From Ruminococcus sp. (lineage in GTDB: Bacteria; Bacillota; Clostridia; Oscillospirales; Ruminococcaceae), in assembly GCA_017534835.1 (NCBI GenBank), contig JAFXVT010000022.1, positions 49,055-113,054 of the forward strand: 64,000 nt of DNA, read 5' to 3'. The position numbers and the translations under genes are program-made. Of this stretch, positions 60,563-64,000 are shown in pieces. Position 1 is the first letter of the stretch. The number at the start of each line of letters is the position of its first letter. A model generated the notes under the pieces. It saw nothing but the letters and a program-made list of their open reading frames with translations. It was not told the origin of the DNA and ran no database searches.

Positions 60563-60940
60563 TCATACGGTAATTTCGATAAGGTTATCTTCGACGGCAG
60601 CGATACAGCTCTCATAGTATCCGTCACCGGTAACTCGCGGACCGCTTTTCACTTCATATCTGTCCGCGCGAAGCCACTCGGTCAGCTCATCGACCTTCTC
60701 CCTGCTGCCGACGCTGAATGCTATATGAGCGTAGCCGGTGCGGTCGGCTGTTTTATCTGCATCGGCAACGTCCGGCTTGTTCATAAGTTCAAGTCTTGCG
60801 CCGCCTTCAAAGCTTATGAAATAGGAGCGGAACCCGGTCTTTTTATTGTGATAGCCGGCATTCGCGTCTCCGCCGAGATACTTCACGAAGAAGTCTCTTG
60901 CGGCTGCTAAGCCGATAGCCTGAACGAGCAGATCGGATAA
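60563..60940 (-). pseudogene. VOC/glyoxalase-family protein, N-terminus lost
   Basis: The open frame runs from just after a stop codon. Its first readable residues (LAAARDFFVKYLGGDANAGY) match the interior of VOC-family proteins (the ARDFFxKYLG helix), with no ATG, GTG or TTG before them; only an internal GTG at 60886 could start translation. The family's opening strand with its first metal ligand is therefore missing. The rest (YFISFEGGARLELMNKP, GYAHIAFSVGSREKVDEL, DNLIEITV) is intact. A good promoter still lies upstream. Either a truncated pseudogene, or a sequencing error hides a start. Confidence 0.6.
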
Positions 60941-60975
60941 TTACGGTCATTCCTAATAGTAGTTTGGTATGTGTT

Positions 60976-61004
60976 ATTATAACACAGCTTTGCAGATAGA
61001 TCAA
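60976..61004 (-). promoter_or_regulatory. Promoter of the VOC-DUF3795-esterase cluster
   Basis: Minus strand TTGATC, 17-base spacer, TATAAT, about 30 bases before the readable VOC frame. Confidence 0.65.
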
Positions 61005-61063
61005 CAATAAATCTCCTGCGGCGCATTTGTTTTAATAACATTATTTGTTGCTGGCAGTTTGAT

Positions 61064-61564
61064 TTATTTTCTTATCCTTACATATAATTTCGTATCTTCA
61101 TAATGGTGGATATATCCGCCGTTGTTCAGCATGACCTTCAGTGATGCGGGATTGTCCCTATTCACACGCAGATATATCTCATCTTCCTGTATGCTGTTTT
61201 TAACCTTTTCGATCAGCATTTTCAGTCCCATTGACGCATAACCATTACCGCGGTATTCCGGCGCAATGTAGTACCCGATGTGTCCTGAGCCTTCTATAAG
61301 CGACTGGCACAGAAAATGCCGGAAGTGGAATGTCCCAACGATGGTATCATTTACCCACAGATAGTACACTGTCTGCGGAACATAGCCATCAGGCAGCTTT
61401 TCTCCCCTGGACTGCGCTATCATTGTTTCAAGAGCAGAGTCAAAGTCCTCGCGGCTTATGTCAGGATAATCGTTGATAAAACTGTTTGCGTCCGCAGGTA
61501 TACTGCGTTGGAACAGCCATTCCTTTTCTATATCATTGTAGTTTGCAGATTTTAAATATAGCAT
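61064..61564 (-). CDS. GNAT-family N-acetyltransferase
   Basis: A 166-residue acetyl-CoA-dependent acetyltransferase. Motif A is HIGYYIAPEYRGNGYASMGL (Q/RxxGxG/A-like), and the C-terminal strand is SLKVMLNNGGYIHHYED. It starts after GAGGT and lies seven bases after the fused SDR gene, so it is the last gene of the GyrI-SUKH-SDR unit. Substrate unknown; such orphan GNATs often acetylate small molecules or antibiotics. Confidence 0.88.
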   Translation of the reverse strand: MLYLKSANYNDIEKEWLFQRSIPADANSFINDYPDISREDFDSALETMIAQSRGEKLPDGYVPQTVYYLWVNDTIVGTFHFRHFLCQSLIEGSGHIGYYIAPEYRGNGYASMGLKMLIEKVKNSIQEDEIYLRVNRDNPASLKVMLNNGGYIHHYEDTKLYVRIRK

Positions 61565-61571
61565 ATTTACC

Positions 61572-63032
61572 TCATTTCAGCTCCCAGCCGTTGTCACCGT
61601 GGTATATCATAAGCTTTGTCATACCGCCGTCAATGCAGATGTTCTCGCCTGTGATGAAGCCTGCCTTGTCGGAGCAGAGAAACAGCACCATATTTGCAAT
61701 ATCCATGGGGTTCCCCACACGTCCGCAGGGCTGCTGATAGGCGTCGGGACCCTCATAGACCTTATATGATGTATCTATCCAGCCGGGCGAAATGGAGTTC
61801 ACACGCACCTTCCCTGCAAGGCTCACTGCCAGTGCGTGAGTGAGGGCAGCTATACCGCCTTTTGCCGCAGTGTAGCTCTCGGTCTGCGGCTGACTCATAC
61901 GGTCCCGGGAGGAGGAAATATTGATGATACTGCCGCCATTGCTGAAGTGCGGTGCGAACAGCTTCGACAGGTAAAACGGCGCAGTTACTCCCACTGACAG
62001 TGCGTACTGGAATTCCTCATAACTGCATTCGTCAATGCCCTTCATCAGCGGCAGCGCATTGTTGACAAGAAAGTCGATGTATCCGTGCTTTGCAATGACT
62101 TCCGCCGCAAACCTTTCAAGCACGGACTTGTCGGAAATATCACCGACGAAGTGTTCTCCCTCAGCCTTGTCGATAACGCAAACTGTCGCTCCGTTTCTGC
62201 GGAATTCTTCGGCTATGCACTTGCCGATACCATTTGCGCCGCCTGTTACTACGGCTACTTTATTTTTGAACACATCGCTGATATTCCGAGTGTTTTTCAC
62301 ATCAGAAAGAGTGCAAAACGTTTTTTTATCATCAGAAGCATTCTTGACCAATTCTTCGATCAGACTTTTGATAGTATCGCGAGTTGGTTCATCTTTGCTG
62401 ATTATAAAATAATCTCTGACGGAAAATCTGCGGAATGTTACGACCTGTATCAGATCACGTTCAATACCTGTTTCCCTGCATAGCTTATCAATGATCTCGC
62501 TGAAATACACATCTTCCTTTTTGCGGCTGCGATGATTATAGATTATCACTGATTTGTTTTGTGCGAGATAGTCTCTGACCTCATTGTAATAAGTGTATTT
62601 GACACTTTGAGGAGTTCCCATTTTTACCGAATCACAAAGAAGTCCATTGTCAGGGTCCAGAAAAACAATGTCGCTCATTTCAAGCTTTTTAAGTGCAGCT
62701 TTGTGCCAGTTTTTTCGCTCGTCTATGTCTCGTGGGACTTTTTCTCCGAAGTAGACAGCACCGTCAACGAGTTCCAATCCTTGGAGAATCTGTATTGAAT
62801 GATTATTCTTTATTTTTTCCAATTCATCGGCGAGCTTATCGTCATATTTTCTTACGCTTGAAAAGTCACGGTACTTTCCGTCCTCCTGCTTGAATTCACC
62901 ATTTTTGTCACGCTCAAAATCAAGCTTTCCGGGATCGTACCAGTTTATTCCGATACTAAACTTTTCTGACAACTTCCGAAGAAGTCCGAGCTTGCCATAA
63001 TCGCCGATATCGCCTGCATATCTGTCCTGCAT
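61572..63032 (-). CDS. Fusion of unknown RYAGDIGD-type domain with short-chain dehydrogenase
   Basis: The start is the ATG giving MQDRYAGD after GAGGTG. The product is 486 residues. Residues 1-240 belong to a conserved family opening RYAGDIGDYGKLGLLR, with a later FLDPDNGL and YNHRSRKK; its function is unknown to me. A short linker (TLSDVKNTRN) joins a complete SDR beginning near residue 254: VAVVTGGANGIGK (NAD site), a truncated VNNA, SxxxYxxxK as ESYTAAKGG, and the ending GENICIDGGM. The DNA of the first part is A+T-rich and that of the SDR part is G+C-rich. The SDR's first 40 bases occur again just upstream of the fusion start, so the first domain looks inserted into the SDR gene. Confidence 0.85.
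   Translation of the reverse strand: MQDRYAGDIGDYGKLGLLRKLSEKFSIGINWYDPGKLDFERDKNGEFKQEDGKYRDFSSVRKYDDKLADELEKIKNNHSIQILQGLELVDGAVYFGEKVPRDIDERKNWHKAALKKLEMSDIVFLDPDNGLLCDSVKMGTPQSVKYTYYNEVRDYLAQNKSVIIYNHRSRKKEDVYFSEIIDKLCRETGIERDLIQVVTFRRFSVRDYFIISKDEPTRDTIKSLIEELVKNASDDKKTFCTLSDVKNTRNISDVFKNKVAVVTGGANGIGKCIAEEFRRNGATVCVIDKAEGEHFVGDISDKSVLERFAAEVIAKHGYIDFLVNNALPLMKGIDECSYEEFQYALSVGVTAPFYLSKLFAPHFSNGGSIINISSSRDRMSQPQTESYTAAKGGIAALTHALAVSLAGKVRVNSISPGWIDTSYKVYEGPDAYQQPCGRVGNPMDIANMVLFLCSDKAGFITGENICIDGGMTKLMIYHGDNGWELK
62232..62272 (-). repeat. SDR 5'-end repeat, copy C (in frame in the fusion)
   Basis: On the minus strand it encodes VFKNKVAVVTGGAN. It is about 85-90% identical over ~41 bases to copy B at 63072-63112. 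Confidence 0.75.
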
Positions 63033-63071
63033 ATTTTCACCTCGTTTCAAATTCTGTTTGTATCAGCCTCA

Positions 63072-63112
63072 AATAGCACCGCCTGTTACTGCGACTACTT
63101 TATTTTTGAACA
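63072..63112 (-). repeat. SDR 5'-end repeat, copy B (relic between genes)
   Basis: On the minus strand it reads ATGTTCAAAAATAAAGTAG and so on, encoding MFKNKVVAVTGGAI, then a stop. It is the start of an SDR gene, cut off after about 14 codons and placed between the SUKH gene and the fusion. Confidence 0.75.
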
Positions 63113-63114
63113 TA

Positions 63115-63591
63115 TCAATCACACTCAAATCTTTCGTCATAAATATCGCCCCAATCTGCACCAAGATATTCCTCAGCGGAATGCTCCATAAAACCTGAAA
63201 GACACGTTAGAAGGTCATCGAAATCTTCATATTCTTCTATTTCACCTTCAAATATGGAATACATTTTGCTGTCAGTACACGAGATATAGGCTGTTTCACC
63301 ATCACCAATTATTGAAGCTATTATAATAATATCATTTTTTTCGTTAAGTGTACCGATTGTAGGCCATGAAAAATCTATATACATATCAAGAATGCTTGAT
63401 TCCGCTGTCAGCAAAAGCCAGCTTTTGTACTGATGCGGCAATTTGACATTATTGTCTTTTTCCCATTGTTCAATTTTTTCTATTTCAGCCGGCGGACCAA
63501 ACTCAGAATCCTTAAACTCCGACAATAACGCGCACATATTTTTGTAATAGTCAAACTGCTCTTTTATAATATCATCTATTTCAAAAGTCAT
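63115..63591 (-). CDS. SMI1/KNR4 (SUKH)-family protein, possible immunity protein
   Basis: The start is set at the ATG giving MTFEIDDI; an in-frame GTG three codons before is less likely. The product is 158 residues, acidic. The SUKH core reads EIEKIEQWEKDNNVKLPHQYKSWLLL, and a Trp/Pro loop plus an acidic C-terminus follow. SUKH proteins commonly act as immunity proteins to nuclease toxins in polymorphic toxin systems; no toxin gene is next to it, so that role is only possible. Its start overlaps the GyrI-like stop by 11 bases, and a relic of an SDR 5' end follows at once. Confidence 0.85.
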   Translation of the reverse strand: MTFEIDDIIKEQFDYYKNMCALLSEFKDSEFGPPAEIEKIEQWEKDNNVKLPHQYKSWLLLTAESSILDMYIDFSWPTIGTLNEKNDIIIIASIIGDGETAYISCTDSKMYSIFEGEIEEYEDFDDLLTCLSGFMEHSAEEYLGADWGDIYDERFECD

Positions 63592-64000
63592 AATTTGCAC
63601 CGCCTTTTCTTATCGGGTGACGAATAACAGTCTTCCACTTTTCGGGAAGCGTTTTCCTCGGGTCTGAGAGGTATATCTCATGGTGCAGGCGGTCACTGCT
63701 GATGTCGTTCTGACAGCCATTTTCTGCGACAAACTTGTCCATCAGCTCGACTATTGCAGGCTCGTCATCGTAGGAGCCATTGTGCATTATCTGAACACAA
63801 AGTCCCTCGTTTATCGTGAGGAACTCTGCCGCTGAACAGTCCAGCTTTTTCTTCTTTGAAGCAGTTTCGATCGCCCACCTGAAGTTCTTCTCCGTTACAA
63901 AGTCGGGAAGCCTGATAACAGATATCCACCTGAGCTGCGACTTGTCCGCATAGTCGAAAGCTCCGCCATTTTCGCTCCACCAGAAGCCCTCCAGCGGCGG
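63581..64000 (-). CDS. GyrI-like small-molecule-binding protein, start outside window
   Basis: The minus frame is open to the window end (139 residues visible). Segments such as PPLEGFWWSENGGAFDYA, LRWISVIRLPDFV, LCVQIMHNGSYDDEPAIVEL and HHEIYLSDPRKTLPEKWKTV match stand-alone GyrI-like domain proteins, which bind hydrophobic or cationic compounds. The usual ending is RHPV plus a few residues; here it is RHPIRKGGANYDF, whose last bases (AGGCGGTGCAAAT) resemble the SDR repeat. The tail seems to have been replaced at that junction. Confidence 0.85.
   Translation of the reverse strand, partial: PPLEGFWWSENGGAFDYADKSQLRWISVIRLPDFVTEKNFRWAIETASKKKKLDCSAAEFLTINEGLCVQIMHNGSYDDEPAIVELMDKFVAENGCQNDISSDRLHHEIYLSDPRKTLPEKWKTVIRHPIRKGGANYDF
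63593..63605 (-). repeat. Short SDR-like match, copy A
   Basis: AGGCGGTGCAAAT on the minus strand, at the end of the GyrI-like gene; it differs by one base from AGGCGGCGCAAAT in the SDR (copy C). It is short enough to be chance, but it falls exactly at a gene junction. Confidence 0.4.

Noticed and set aside
1-64000. CRISPR arrays, rRNA genes, complete insertion sequences or prophage
   Set aside because: None was seen on reading both strands; only fragments of recombinase genes are present.

Overview
The window looks like a chromosome segment of a Gram-positive, spore-lineage gut clostridium, most likely Ruminococcus or a close relative (Oscillospiraceae). The support is two secreted proteins with dockerin repeats, a SpoIVB-type sporulation protease, an NfnAB-type electron-bifurcating pair, an HPr protein, a T-box upstream of thrS, and many housekeeping promoters of the form TTGACA-17-TATAAT. 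The genus is inferred from gene content only; no rRNA is present.

Layout. 1-7.7 kb: the 3' part of a giant secreted beta-repeat protein, a small recombinase-like relic, a candidate structured RNA with a small membrane peptide, and a TasA/camelysin-like secreted protein. 8-10.2 kb: a CPBP protease with an XRE regulator, then a Gly-Arg-His tRNA operon. 10.3-18 kb: an unusual transport operon with two sugar-type ABC permeases, an HlyD-like adaptor, a MacB-like membrane protein and a lipoprotein that joins a propeller-like domain to a solute-binding domain. It sits behind two similar promoters and an 18-bp palindrome. 18-25.4 kb: a membrane protein, spoIVB, HPr, purB, two paralogous membrane-anchored proteins, rimM and trmD. 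25.6-29.4 kb: a PadR/HAAS pair with a secreted protein, a divergent dockerin-only protein, an XRE regulator, a decayed serine recombinase and a palindromic repeat block. 29.4-35.2 kb: nfnAB, an unknown protein and T-box-controlled thrS.

35.3-41.1 kb: a TetR regulator, three matching operators, an MMPL/RND exporter and its xxxLxxG repeat partner. 41.3-47.4 kb: psd, a two-gene acyl-CoA dehydratase activase system and a cyclase with a long leader. 47.5-50.1 kb: an McrB-like AAA+ protein with an McrC that lacks the nuclease part. 50.2-54.3 kb: two minus-strand operons (aldo/keto reductase, ECF S-component, DUF1893, flavodoxin-like; AraC regulator plus unknown). 54.6-58.3 kb: a hybrid sensor/AraC regulator followed by a dockerin-bearing SGNH esterase. 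58.5-61 kb: a minus-strand cluster of small enzymes. 61-64 kb: a GyrI-like, SUKH, unknown-SDR fusion and GNAT operon that carries copies of an SDR 5' end, as if cassettes had been inserted stepwise.

The most unusual parts are the 10.8-18 kb transport operon and the 61.5-64 kb cassette locus. Operator and promoter calls come from reading motifs by eye. Family names come from motif recognition without any search.
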